From Mucilaginibacter aquariorum (GTDB lineage Bacteria > Bacteroidota > Bacteroidia > Sphingobacteriales > Sphingobacteriaceae): a stretch of DNA of 64,000 nt. The DNA is taken from assembly GCF_024498135.1 (NCBI RefSeq), contig NZ_JANHOH010000005.1, positions 124,001 to 188,000 of the forward strand, in the 5' to 3' direction. The notes beneath the pieces are model-generated. The model was not told where the DNA came from. It searched no databases and worked only from the letters and a program-made list of their open reading frames with translations. Shown here piece after piece: positions 23,996 through 32,977 of this stretch; positions within the stretch are counted from its first letter, which is position 1, and the number at the start of each line of letters is the position of its first letter. Position numbers and translations under genes: made by a program.

Positions 23996-24811
23996 ATGAT
24001 AACCTTAAAAAACCACACAATATTATACGATGCCGAATGCCCCATGTGCAAAATGTACACTAACGCTTTTGTACAGGCCGGCTTGCTTGATAAAAGCGGT
24101 CGCGAGGCATACCAGCAACTAAGCCCTGAAGCCTGCCCAATGGTTGACAGGCAGCGCGCGGTGAATGAAATTGCATTGATAGACCAGGAAACAGGTGAGG
24201 TTACCTATGGTGTAAAAAGTTTATTCAAGATTTTTGGCAACGCAATGCCGGTGTTTAAGCCACTGTTTAACTTCGCGCCATTTGTTTGGGTAATGGGTAA
24301 GCTTTACAGCTTCTTGTCATACAACCGCAGGGTTATTATACCAAGCATAGGTGATACTTTTACTATACAGCCAACATTCAAATTAAAATACCGGGTAACA
24401 TACCTGATATTTGCCTGGGCTGTTACTTCCTATATACTTACCCATTACGCCGGTTTATTGCAGGGTGTAGTACCGGTGGGTAGCGCTTATCGCGAGTACC
24501 TGATATGCGGCGGGCAAATATTTTTCCAGGGGATAATTATTGGTTTGACATTTAACGAAAAGAAATGGGAGTACCTGGGTAATATGATGACCATATCTTT
24601 TGGTGGCGCATTGCTGCTGTTACCTATGTTATTGTTAAGCGGATTATTAGGGGAGCAACCAATAGTTTACGCGGGCTATTTTATGCTGATTGCCGGGCTG
24701 ATGTTTTTAGAACACATCCGCAGGAGCAAGCTTTTAAATATCGGATGGACGCTCACCATCAGTTGGGCTATTTACCGCGCCATAATACTTTTGATTATCT
24801 TATTCATCTAA
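23996..24811 (+). CDS. DCC-family thiol-disulfide oxidoreductase, membrane protein
   Basis: The 271-residue protein starts with the DCC signature DAECPMC (Cys15, Cys18), the thioredoxin-like active site of DUF393. It then has four or five hydrophobic segments in the second half (near residues 140-265). The combination, a cytoplasmic thiol site plus membrane domain, suggests electron transfer to or from the membrane. It is part of the regulator-led cluster, with 54 bases upstream and 11 bases downstream to the next gene. Confidence 0.78.
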   Translation: MITLKNHTILYDAECPMCKMYTNAFVQAGLLDKSGREAYQQLSPEACPMVDRQRAVNEIALIDQETGEVTYGVKSLFKIFGNAMPVFKPLFNFAPFVWVMGKLYSFLSYNRRVIIPSIGDTFTIQPTFKLKYRVTYLIFAWAVTSYILTHYAGLLQGVVPVGSAYREYLICGGQIFFQGIIIGLTFNEKKWEYLGNMMTISFGGALLLLPMLLLSGLLGEQPIVYAGYFMLIAGLMFLEHIRRSKLLNIGWTLTISWAIYRAIILLIILFI

Positions 24812-24822
24812 ACCTTATCATC

Positions 24823-25749
24823 ATGAAATACAAAAAAATAATATTGGCAGGCGGCAACGGGCAATTAGGTAAAGCCCTTGCTGAGCATTATAAATATGAC
24901 ACCGATGAGGTCATCATATTAAGCAGAAAACCACAGACAGATAAAGGCAATATAAAAACGCTGGTATGGGATGGCCGTACCATGGGCGATTGGGCAAAAG
25001 AGCTGGAAGGCGCCGATATGCTGATAAACCTTTGCGGTAAAAATGTGAATTGCCGTTATACCCAAAAGAACCAGGAAGAAATTATCAGTTCAAGGGTAGA
25101 ACCTACCACGCTGCTTGGAAAGGTAGTTGATGGTTTGATGATCCCGCCTAAACTTTGGATCAACGCGGCGTCTGCAACCATCTATCGCCATGCGGAAGAC
25201 CACCCGCAGGATGAGGAAACCGGCGAAATTGGTTATGGCTTTTCTATAGAGGTTTGTAAAATTTGGGAGAAAAATTTCTTTGAAACCGAAACGCCAAACA
25301 CCCGTAAAGTCGCTTTACGCATTAGCATTGTGCTTGGCCGCAACGAGGGTGCTTTGCCAAGGCTAATTAATCTGGTTAAAACCGGTATGGGTGGCCACCA
25401 GGGCGATGGGCAGCAATATGTTTCATGGGTACACGAGCAGGACGTTGTAAAATGTACAGAGTGGTTACTGCAACACCCCGAAATTAAAGGTGTGCTCAAC
25501 TGTACTGCTCCTAATCCTTTAAAAAATACCGATTTGATGAAAGAGCTGCGCCATGCCTGTGGCGTTCCCTTTGGTTTACCCGCTCCGGCATGGATGCTGG
25601 AAATGGGGGCCATGCTCATAGGTACCGAAACCGAGTTGATATTAAAAAGCCGCTGGGTTGTCCCCAAACGCTTGCTTGATGCAGGCTTTCAATTTCAGTT
25701 TGAAAAGGCGGAACATGCCATTAAAGATATTTTAAGCATCAGAATATAA
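24823..25749 (+). CDS. TIGR01777 family NAD-dependent epimerase (YfcH-like)
   Basis: The 308-residue protein begins KIILAGGNGQLGKAL and has INLCGKNVNCRYT and a C-terminal DUF1731-like segment (LPAPAWMLEMGAMLIGTETELILKSRWVVPKRLLDAGFQFQF). The upstream frame reaches 24745 but overlaps the DCC gene, so ATG 24823 is preferred. The substrate is unknown. Confidence 0.88.
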   Translation: MKYKKIILAGGNGQLGKALAEHYKYDTDEVIILSRKPQTDKGNIKTLVWDGRTMGDWAKELEGADMLINLCGKNVNCRYTQKNQEEIISSRVEPTTLLGKVVDGLMIPPKLWINAASATIYRHAEDHPQDEETGEIGYGFSIEVCKIWEKNFFETETPNTRKVALRISIVLGRNEGALPRLINLVKTGMGGHQGDGQQYVSWVHEQDVVKCTEWLLQHPEIKGVLNCTAPNPLKNTDLMKELRHACGVPFGLPAPAWMLEMGAMLIGTETELILKSRWVVPKRLLDAGFQFQFEKAEHAIKDILSIRI

Positions 25750-25760
25750 AACCAAACACC

Positions 25761-26258
25761 ATGCAACCTACCCCAACACAATTAAAAAAGAAAATAAAAC
25801 GCTGGCTCATCTTCCTGATGGCCGGACTGGTACTAAGCGGCATCACCGCATTCCCTATAGAAAGCGAACTGGCTATCACGATGAATAACCTCAATATATT
25901 TACGCCAAAAATGCAGCACTGGTTAAACACCATTTATACGGCAGTGAAAACTACCAATGCACAATATCCATACCTAAGCTATGGCACCGATTGGCTGGCC
26001 TTCGCCCACATCGTTATCGCGATAGCATTTATTGGCCCCTTGCGCGACCCGGTAAGAAACATTTGGGTATTGCAATTTGGCATGATTGCTTGCGTGCTGA
26101 TATTCCCGCTGGCATTTATTGCGGGGCCTATCAGGCATATCCCGCTGTTTTGGCAACTGGTAGATTGTTCTTTCGGAGTGATAGGTATAATCCCTTTATA
26201 TATCGCCTGTCGTTACACCTATCAGTTAGAGTATATCACAAATAATAGTCACCTTTAA
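25761..26258 (+). CDS. integral membrane protein, unknown
   Basis: The 165-residue protein has about four hydrophobic segments (residues ~14-32, ~77-95, ~100-118, ~130-150). No family is recognised. It is 11 bases after the TIGR01777 gene and 12 before the SRPBCC gene, so it is operonic with them. Confidence 0.65.
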   Translation: MQPTPTQLKKKIKRWLIFLMAGLVLSGITAFPIESELAITMNNLNIFTPKMQHWLNTIYTAVKTTNAQYPYLSYGTDWLAFAHIVIAIAFIGPLRDPVRNIWVLQFGMIACVLIFPLAFIAGPIRHIPLFWQLVDCSFGVIGIIPLYIACRYTYQLEYITNNSHL

Positions 26259-26270
26259 ACAAACCTTATC

Positions 26271-27182
26271 ATGCTCGGCAAAATATTCTCACCAAAAAAT
26301 AACGGCTTTTTACTCTCCAATGCTTTCGGGATGGCCACAATAGGGATAAGCAAATTGCTTATGAAAGATTTTAATGGTACACTGATATTTTCAGAATTTG
26401 TCATCGTTCCTTTTTTAATGGGCATAGTAAGTGCATGGTTTTGGCGAAACATAAATTTTGGAAGCAGACAGTTAGCCGCCTGGTCATGTTACAATACAAT
26501 TATTGCGTTGTTATTGAGCGCTATCATTTTAAAAGAAGGGGTTATATGTTTAATTATAGTTGCACCGCTATTAATGGCATTTATAATCATGGGTAGTTCT
26601 GTAGGTTATAAGATGTTTAAGAAAAACAACCAAACCCTTAATGTAAGCGTGTTTGTTATTCTGTTCGGTATCTTTATTTTCGATTCGCTATCCGTTCATC
26701 ATTACGAAAACAATGTTGCCGATACCATGGTGATCAACGCCCCGCCTGCCAAGGTTTGGAAATATGTAGTAGCTTATAAACGGATAGAAACCCCGGGCAA
26801 ATACTGGCTTTTCCGCATTGGGATGCCCAGCCCGGTACAGTCAACTGCCGAAGGGTATTATTTAGGCGCAAAGCGTAAATGCATATTTAGCAATGGGTAT
26901 GTGTTTGATGAAAAGATAGTAACCTATGATGAAAACAAAGATCTTACCTTCGATATTACCAAGCAGCCCCGTGACCCGGAGATAATGGGTCATATCGACA
27001 TTCTGCGTGGGCAATTCCTGTTAAAAGATAACCATGATGGTACAACAACGCTAACCGGTAATAGCTGGTACAGGTTATATGTGTTCCCGGTATGGTATTA
27101 TGATATCTGGGCCGAAAGCGTTACCCGCAATGTGCACCTGCGTGTAATGGAGCATATTAAAGAACTGAGCGAAGCAAAATAA
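26271..27182 (+). CDS. membrane protein with SRPBCC domain
   Basis: The 303-residue protein has about four hydrophobic segments in the first 135 residues, followed by an SRPBCC (polyketide cyclase-like) domain from about residue 145 (MVINAPPAKVWKYVVAYKRIE ... GNSWYRLYVFPVWYYDIW). SRPBCC domains bind hydrophobic ligands in a cavity. Ligand unknown. One base separates it from the next gene. Confidence 0.78.
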   Translation: MLGKIFSPKNNGFLLSNAFGMATIGISKLLMKDFNGTLIFSEFVIVPFLMGIVSAWFWRNINFGSRQLAAWSCYNTIIALLLSAIILKEGVICLIIVAPLLMAFIIMGSSVGYKMFKKNNQTLNVSVFVILFGIFIFDSLSVHHYENNVADTMVINAPPAKVWKYVVAYKRIETPGKYWLFRIGMPSPVQSTAEGYYLGAKRKCIFSNGYVFDEKIVTYDENKDLTFDITKQPRDPEIMGHIDILRGQFLLKDNHDGTTTLTGNSWYRLYVFPVWYYDIWAESVTRNVHLRVMEHIKELSEAK

Positions 27183-27183
27183 C

Positions 27184-27630
27184 ATGTTCAACTTTGTTGT
27201 TAAATATTGGGGTTTTCTGAAGTTTATACCCGGTTTACCTCATTTGTTTGATGCATGGCTAAAACTATGGACATTAATAACCAACCCCAAATTGCTTGAT
27301 TGGATTGACGATGTTGAGAAGGAAATATTAACATGGCCGGGTACAACTGCCACTACCCACAAATACGGCGGTTTACAGTTTAATTATGGCAAAACCGAAT
27401 TAGGGCACATTCACAGTAATGGATTGTTGGATATGCTGCTGAACCGCAAATTAAAACAGCAATTAATGCATCTAAATAACCGGGTGCAAGATCATCATAT
27501 CCTTAAGAATACCGGCTGGTTAAGTTTTTATATGGAAACTTATGGTGATAAGGAATTTGTATTAGAACTGTTTGAAATGGTTTATCAAGTACATGTGGAT
27601 AAAACGAATAATAAACGAAACATCCCTTAA
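27184..27630 (+). CDS. luciferase-like domain (DUF5519) protein
   Basis: The 148-residue protein has the DUF5519 'luciferase domain' pattern WPGTTATTHKYGGLQF and ELGHIHSNGLLDMLLNRKLKQQL. Despite the name, no light-producing activity is implied. It is probably the last gene of the cluster, as 50 bases separate it from the next. Confidence 0.75.
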   Translation: MFNFVVKYWGFLKFIPGLPHLFDAWLKLWTLITNPKLLDWIDDVEKEILTWPGTTATTHKYGGLQFNYGKTELGHIHSNGLLDMLLNRKLKQQLMHLNNRVQDHHILKNTGWLSFYMETYGDKEFVLELFEMVYQVHVDKTNNKRNIP

Positions 27631-27680
27631 TACGGGCTGTTTATTACTTAATTTTACCCACATCATTTAATTATTTCCCT

Positions 27681-28079
27681 ATGAGCATTACATTAGAACA
27701 GGCAGAAAAACTATCAGAAGCTGCTAAAGCAAAAGCAAAGGCAATCAACGTGCCTATGAATATAGCCATTGTTGATGAGGGCGCTAACCTGGTATCTTTC
27801 CATCGAATGGATAATGCCTGGCTGGGTTCGGTGGATATTTCTATTAAAAAAGCGAAAACCGCACGTTTCTTCGACATGAACACGGGTGAGATAGGTAAAC
27901 TATCACAACCAGGCGGCCCACTTTATAATATAGAACATTCAAACGGCGGACTTATTACCTTTCCCGGTGGTGTTGTCCTAAAGGATGGCAGCGGAAAGAT
28001 CATTGGCGCTATAGGTGTATCTGGCGGTTCGGTAGAGCAGGATCATGAAGTGGCATCAGCTGGTGCAGAAGTATTGTAA
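27681..28079 (+). CDS. GlcG/HbpS-like (DUF336) protein
   Basis: The 132-residue protein matches the GlcG/HbpS family: MNIAIVDEGANLVSFHRMDNAWLGSVDISIKKA and IIGAIGVSGGSVEQDHEVASAG. Members bind haem or corrinoid-like ligands or act in glycolate pathways. No gene of such a pathway lies nearby, so the ligand is unknown. Confidence 0.82.
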   Translation: MSITLEQAEKLSEAAKAKAKAINVPMNIAIVDEGANLVSFHRMDNAWLGSVDISIKKAKTARFFDMNTGEIGKLSQPGGPLYNIEHSNGGLITFPGGVVLKDGSGKIIGAIGVSGGSVEQDHEVASAGAEVL

Positions 28080-28100
28080 ATGCAAAATAAACGAAATAGA

Positions 28101-28128
28101 AATGCTGCCCATCAGGGTGGCATTTTTT
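28101..28128 (+). terminator. terminator of the GlcG-like gene
   Basis: AATGCTGCCC and GGGTGGCATT pair with two wobble positions around ATCA and are followed by TTTTT. Confidence 0.65.
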
Positions 28129-28129
28129 G

Positions 28130-28483
28130 TTAGTGCGTGAAAAAAGCCAGCACCTGGCTTAAGATAGTATTTATCTTATCCATGGGTAGGTCCTCATTTG
28201 GATCTAACAGGAGTATTTTCATTTTCGCCCTTTTCTCAATGATCAGGTCGGGATGTTCTATATGTTTACCTTGTACAATACCCAAATATGGTTGGTGCAG
28301 CTTTTTATGAACCCACAGATAACACATCATTTTACCCTTATAGCAAAAAACAGGCATGCCGTATTTCCATTCTTCGGTGATGTTGGTATCCAGTTTAAGG
28401 ATATGGCCGCGTAAAAATTGCAGGCAGCTTTGTGTTGGCTCGCTATGCTGCAAAAAATAGTTATCTATCGGGCGAAGCATCAT
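28130..28483 (-). CDS. DUF1801 protein
   Basis: The 117-residue protein has the YdhG-like DUF1801 pattern TEEWKYGMPVFCYKGKMMCYLWVHKK. The family is cytoplasmic with a putative nucleic-acid or iron link, but the biochemical role is unknown. It overlaps the upstream gene by four bases (ATGA). Confidence 0.78.
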   Translation of the reverse strand: MMLRPIDNYFLQHSEPTQSCLQFLRGHILKLDTNITEEWKYGMPVFCYKGKMMCYLWVHKKLHQPYLGIVQGKHIEHPDLIIEKRAKMKILLLDPNEDLPMDKINTILSQVLAFFTH

Positions 28484-29052
28484 TTCATTTCTATATTATA
28501 GAACCGTGCTATATAGGATAGCTCATACAAAATAAACAGGATAGCTAATAATAGATGAAACCGGGGGGCCTTTACTTTTATGGCCGTGAGGCAAAGCCCC
28601 ATTAGGATTAGGGCGCGTACAGGTAGTTCCCATCCAAAATGGGTTAAATATTCGTGCCCTTTAACAATTGTATCTACCAGATCGGCCATAAAAGCGATGG
28701 CTAAAAAGCTGAATAACCATTTCCGTCTGGAGAAATAATAATCCTTGTAGTCTTTATAATCGTTAATGTCATCGGGGTATAAAAGCGCGCATATCACGTA
28801 GTAATTGGTAATATACAGCACAATAAAAAAGTAAGTGAAAAAATGCCACTCGGTAATGCCGGCTAATTTAAACTCCCACCACCAAAAATGTACAAGGGTA
28901 AGAAACATGTACAAAACCCATAATAAATGGGTTATGTAAGGTTTTACGCGGGTTGGGTGCTGAACAAATTTAACCGTACCCTTAAGCAAATGTGCCAGGC
29001 TAAAGCTAAGTGTGATACCAATAACGTATTTAATATGAGTAAAAACTTCCAT
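28480..29052 (-). CDS. integral membrane protein, unknown
   Basis: The 190-residue protein has five or so hydrophobic segments, many Trp/Tyr/Phe residues, and no recognised family. It is translationally coupled to the DUF1801 gene. Confidence 0.65.
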   Translation of the reverse strand: MEVFTHIKYVIGITLSFSLAHLLKGTVKFVQHPTRVKPYITHLLWVLYMFLTLVHFWWWEFKLAGITEWHFFTYFFIVLYITNYYVICALLYPDDINDYKDYKDYYFSRRKWLFSFLAIAFMADLVDTIVKGHEYLTHFGWELPVRALILMGLCLTAIKVKAPRFHLLLAILFILYELSYIARFYNIEMK

Positions 29053-29130
29053 GCAATTACCTTAAATGTTTTGATTACAAGATAGTTAATTCCGGATTAT
29101 ATTGATAGACCCCGAAGATTCTGAAACAAA

Positions 29131-29158
29131 AAAGCCTGCAATAAACATTGCAGGCTTT
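29131..29158 (-). terminator. terminator of the DPP-IV gene
   Basis: AAAGCCTGCAAT pairs perfectly with ATTGCAGGCTTT around AAAC. On the minus strand it is followed by TTTTTTG. It lies 24 bases after the peptidase stop. Confidence 0.85.
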
Positions 29159-29182
29159 GGTATTAATATTTGGTCGCAGGTT

Positions 29183-31510
29183 TTAGCGTTGACTTGGTCT
29201 TGGTTTAATTTGGTAATCGTAAGGTGGTTCGGCACCTAACAGGTTTTTCACAAAATAATCCCAGCGGCGGCGCATCATATAAGGGCCATAGGCACCATAG
29301 CCATGCGCGCTATTAGGGAATATCACCAGGTCGAAGCTTTTGTTGGCTTTCTCCAATGCCTCAACAACCAGCAGTGTGTTGTATGGCGGCACGTTGTTAT
29401 CCATCATGCCGTGCGCAAGCATTAGTTTGCCTTTCAGGTTTTTGGCGAAATTCTGATTAGCCTGTGCATCGTAGTCTGAGTTTTCTACAAGGCCGTTATA
29501 ACGTTCGGCCCAATCATCCTCATAGTTGCGGTTCTCGTGGTTGCCCGATTCTGAGATCCCCACCTTAAAGAAATCGGGATAGCGAAACATAGCCGCCGCG
29601 GTAGCAAAACCACCGCCCGAATGGCCCCAGATCCCCACTTTTGTAGTATCGATAGGGTATTGGGCAGCCAATTGTTTAATGCCGGTTATTTGATCGGGCA
29701 GGGTGTTTTCGGCCATGTTGCCATAGTTCATATCATGGAAGCTTTTTGAACGCAGTGGATTGCTGGTGCCTTCTATCACAACCACAATAAAGCCCAGTTC
29801 GGCTAATGCCTGGTGATCGTTTCTTGATGCCGCGAATGACCAGCTGCCAACACCACCACCCTGCGGACCCGGGTAAATGTAATCGATAACAGGGTATTTC
29901 TTGTTCGCATCCATTTTAGTTGGTGTAAACATCAAACCATAAATATCGGTGGTGCCATCGTGCGCTTTAAGCTTAACAGAGATAGGGGCTTTCCAACCTG
30001 TTGCTACCAATCTTGATATATCTGTTTTTTCTAAAGGGGATAACAATTTGCCGTTCATATCGCGCAGCACGATAACAGGTGCCATATCAGGTTTCGAATA
30101 ACTGTCAACAAAGTATTTGTAATCGGGCGAGAAGGTAATGGTGTGGTTACCATCTTCGGGGGTAAGTAAAGTTAAGCCCTTGCCGTTAAAGTTGATTTTG
30201 TACAGGTGAGAGAAGTATGGATTGCCCGGCTCGCGGCCACCTGCTACAAAGTAAAGCGTGCGGGTTTTTTCGTCAACCTTTAGCAGTTTTGTAACTACCC
30301 AGTTGCCTTTGGTGATCTGGTTTTTTATCTTGCCGGTTGTGGCATCGTAAAGGTATAAGTGCCCCCAGTTATCGCGTTCCGAGAACCAGATGATCTCTTT
30401 TGAGGCAGGCAGGTAACGCCAGTTAATAGCACCCCAGCCAGATTCGTATTGTGTTTTAACAGTTTCTTCAAATACCTCACGCACAGCGCCGGTTTGGGCA
30501 TTTGCTATGCGGAATTTCTCGTTCTTATGATCGCGTGAGGTAGATACAAACGCGAACTCCGAACCATCCTCTTTCCAATCAGCATCATCAAATGTACCGC
30601 TGCTTGATATATCATCGCTCAGTGTAGCTCGGTGCGGATCTGGTGCAATGTTAAAGCGGATAACTTTTGCATTATCCACATCAATAATTACCCTTTGTAT
30701 GGTGATGATCTCTTTATCGCCCGGCAGGGGATATTTCCATGCCATGAGTTTTGGTTTGCCCACATTGGTAGTTACCAGGTACATATCGCTGGCATTACGC
30801 TGGTCCTGCTGAAAAGTGGCAATTTTTTTAGAATCGGGCGACCATGATACGATAGGCCTGTCGCTTGTGGTCCAGCCGGCGTTATCAGTAGCATAACCAA
30901 AATCTTTTATGCCATCGGTGGTTAGTTGGGTTTGTTTGTTGGTAGCAACATCGCGCACCCACAGGTTATAATTTTTGATGAAAGCGGCACGTTTGCCATC
31001 CGGCGAAAACACTTCGTTACCACCACCCCTGGCAGCACGGCCGGTAAGAACAGGTGGTTTAACCTCCGCTGCTTTAGATGTATCTTCGGTTACCTGGTTA
31101 GTTTGCGGGTTGTAGTTCCATTTTTTGCCATCGACAGTAAATAAAACCGATTTGCCATCGACAGTATAATTGATGCTTTGGAAAGGCAGTTTATTGGCGT
31201 CATACTTTTTACCTGCAACTGCAGAAAGCGCGTCGGCAAGTTTTTGAGCATCAAAAGCGGCGGTGCGTGTTTTTTTAACGGGATCAACCAGTATAAATTC
31301 GTTGCCTTGCGCAGTTGAAACGCGGTACCAAAACTTATCGCCGGCAAGCCAATTTGGTCTAACACTGGCACGGTCAATAAGAGGGTCGGTATTGTAGCTT
31401 AAAAAGCTTTCGGCATGTTCGTAATCTTTAGCGGTTACCGGGGCGTTTTGCTGGGCATTGGCGCTAAGCGCTAATGCAAAAGCCGTTACCGTTAGTAAAT
31501 ATCTGTTCAT
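29183..31510 (-). CDS. S9 family dipeptidyl peptidase IV-like protease
   Basis: The 775-residue secreted protein has a signal peptide ending near residue 19 (ANAQQ), a DPP-IV beta-propeller domain (about 90-490), and an alpha/beta-hydrolase domain at the C-terminus. The nucleophile is Ser in GHSGGG; Asp is in HGMMDNNVP; His is in FPNSAHGYG. The nucleophile elbow GHSGGG replaces the more common GWSYGG of DPP-IV. It should cleave dipeptides from peptide N-termini in the periplasm or outside the cell. Confidence 0.92.
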   Translation of the reverse strand: MNRYLLTVTAFALALSANAQQNAPVTAKDYEHAESFLSYNTDPLIDRASVRPNWLAGDKFWYRVSTAQGNEFILVDPVKKTRTAAFDAQKLADALSAVAGKKYDANKLPFQSINYTVDGKSVLFTVDGKKWNYNPQTNQVTEDTSKAAEVKPPVLTGRAARGGGNEVFSPDGKRAAFIKNYNLWVRDVATNKQTQLTTDGIKDFGYATDNAGWTTSDRPIVSWSPDSKKIATFQQDQRNASDMYLVTTNVGKPKLMAWKYPLPGDKEIITIQRVIIDVDNAKVIRFNIAPDPHRATLSDDISSSGTFDDADWKEDGSEFAFVSTSRDHKNEKFRIANAQTGAVREVFEETVKTQYESGWGAINWRYLPASKEIIWFSERDNWGHLYLYDATTGKIKNQITKGNWVVTKLLKVDEKTRTLYFVAGGREPGNPYFSHLYKINFNGKGLTLLTPEDGNHTITFSPDYKYFVDSYSKPDMAPVIVLRDMNGKLLSPLEKTDISRLVATGWKAPISVKLKAHDGTTDIYGLMFTPTKMDANKKYPVIDYIYPGPQGGGVGSWSFAASRNDHQALAELGFIVVVIEGTSNPLRSKSFHDMNYGNMAENTLPDQITGIKQLAAQYPIDTTKVGIWGHSGGGFATAAAMFRYPDFFKVGISESGNHENRNYEDDWAERYNGLVENSDYDAQANQNFAKNLKGKLMLAHGMMDNNVPPYNTLLVVEALEKANKSFDLVIFPNSAHGYGAYGPYMMRRRWDYFVKNLLGAEPPYDYQIKPRPSQR

Positions 31511-31647
31511 AATTCAATAAGATCGTTTTTCAGTTTGTTATTTGAAAATACCAAGATAAAGCAAATTAACAGTTTGGTAACACTGCCTAAAGTATAATGA
31601 TTGTTACATAAGTAGGGAGATGGCTTAGATATGAAAATAGCAGGTAA

Positions 31648-32136
31648 TTAGTCGAATTTATAGATGCAGCCTATTAATACGAGTACTAAACAAACTACCG
31701 AGGTAACGGTACGGATGTTATGTAACAGCAGCCATGGCCGCTCAAAACTTAAGCGTTGGCAGGCAATATCAGCTGCAGTAGCCGACTTAAGATCGAAGCC
31801 AGCCAGCATGTTATTTAAAGGAACGTTGCCGAACATAGTTACGCCAAACACCCCAATGGCATATAATATAGCGGCGATAAGCAGCAGCAAAAATCGGCCG
31901 GATAATGATTGTTCATAATTGAGCCATGCGCTTACCGGCAGTAATACCAATGTACCCATAAAGCTTAAAAAGAATAGTGGGTTAAGTATTGCGCTGTTAA
32001 TATTTTGCATAGCGGCAATGTATTCCCTATCGGGCAGGCGGCCTAACCCAATATTTACCGAACAGCTATAAGCATAAAACAAACCGGCTATTAAAGCGGT
32101 AGATGTGGCGGTTATTATCAGGATAATATTGTTCAT
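31648..32136 (-). CDS. DUF1772 membrane protein
   Basis: The 162-residue protein has four hydrophobic segments and the DUF1772 features FYAYSCSVNIGLGRLPDREYIAAMQ and FGNVPLNNMLAGFD. Relatives include anthrone oxygenase-like proteins. Function in bacteria is unknown. Confidence 0.78.
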   Translation of the reverse strand: MNNIILIITATSTALIAGLFYAYSCSVNIGLGRLPDREYIAAMQNINSAILNPLFFLSFMGTLVLLPVSAWLNYEQSLSGRFLLLLIAAILYAIGVFGVTMFGNVPLNNMLAGFDLKSATAADIACQRLSFERPWLLLHNIRTVTSVVCLVLVLIGCIYKFD

Positions 32137-32355
32137 TTAATTACTTCAACAAAGTTTCAGATAATGAAAAAAGGCGTTGTTTCGATAATTAAATATAAGG
32201 AATTATTACTTTTTGCATAAGTGAGCAATCATACATCAGCTGTGCCTGGCTTTGTGCTCTCTTTTTTTATTTTCTTTAATTTTTTTGTCCAATTTCTGTA
32301 AAGCCATTCGTCATAAGGGTGATTCAAATATTTAATAACAATTAAAATAAACACC

Positions 32356-32826
32356 ATGGAACAACGAATTAATGTTTTCGAAAAAGGTCACAACGCAATA
32401 AAATCGTTATATGGATTAGGCGGATATCTGGCAAAATCAGCAATAGAGCAACCTCTTTTAAATTTAATTTATTTTAGGGTATCGCAAATTAATGGCTGCG
32501 CTTATTGCCTGGATATGCACTCAAAAGACCTGCGTTTAAAAGGTGAAACAGAACAACGCCTGTATGGTTTAAGCGCCTGGCGCGAAACCCCTTTTTATAC
32601 CGACCGTGAACGCGCCGCGCTTGCATGGGCCGAAGATGTTACAGATATTATTGGGAGCCGTGTAAGTGATGAAGTTTACGAACAGGCAAGGGCACATTTC
32701 TCTGAAGAAGAATTGATAGATCTAACTATGGGGGTTGTAGCCATTAACACCTACAATCGCCTTAATGTTGCATTTCGTACCACTGCCGGTGGGTACGTAC
32801 CCGGCCAGCACGCGGTAGCAAACTAA
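32356..32826 (+). CDS. AhpD-like carboxymuconolactone decarboxylase family protein
   Basis: The 156-residue protein has the AhpD signature with the redox pair Cys48 and Cys51 and His55 (NGCAYCLDMHS). The family includes peroxidase-linked reductases. The surrounding helices (AALAWAEDVTDI) match. A terminator follows. Confidence 0.88.
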   Translation: MEQRINVFEKGHNAIKSLYGLGGYLAKSAIEQPLLNLIYFRVSQINGCAYCLDMHSKDLRLKGETEQRLYGLSAWRETPFYTDRERAALAWAEDVTDIIGSRVSDEVYEQARAHFSEEELIDLTMGVVAINTYNRLNVAFRTTAGGYVPGQHAVAN

Positions 32827-32840
32827 TTTTTCAGTTAATA

Positions 32841-32873
32841 AAAGGCCATCTACTAACGGTAGGTGGCCTTTGT
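32841..32873 (+). terminator. terminator of AhpD-like gene
   Basis: AAAGGCCA pairs with TGGCCTTT, with CTAC/GTAG inside, followed by a weak T tract (TGTTATTTG). Confidence 0.6.
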
Positions 32874-32977
32874 TATTTGCTGAAGACGCTTTGCCGAAGT
32901 ATTTTGCGGACGATACCACCAATTGCACTATTTATCACGAAAATATATAAATTTAACAACACCAATTATATTCGGGT

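Noticed and set aside
23254..24060. N-terminal extension of the epimerase frame to 595 codons (22273-24060)
   Set aside because: The extra 269 residues are antisense to the GbsR-like gene, low in complexity and lack any domain; the TGATGFIG motif sits right after ATG 23253.
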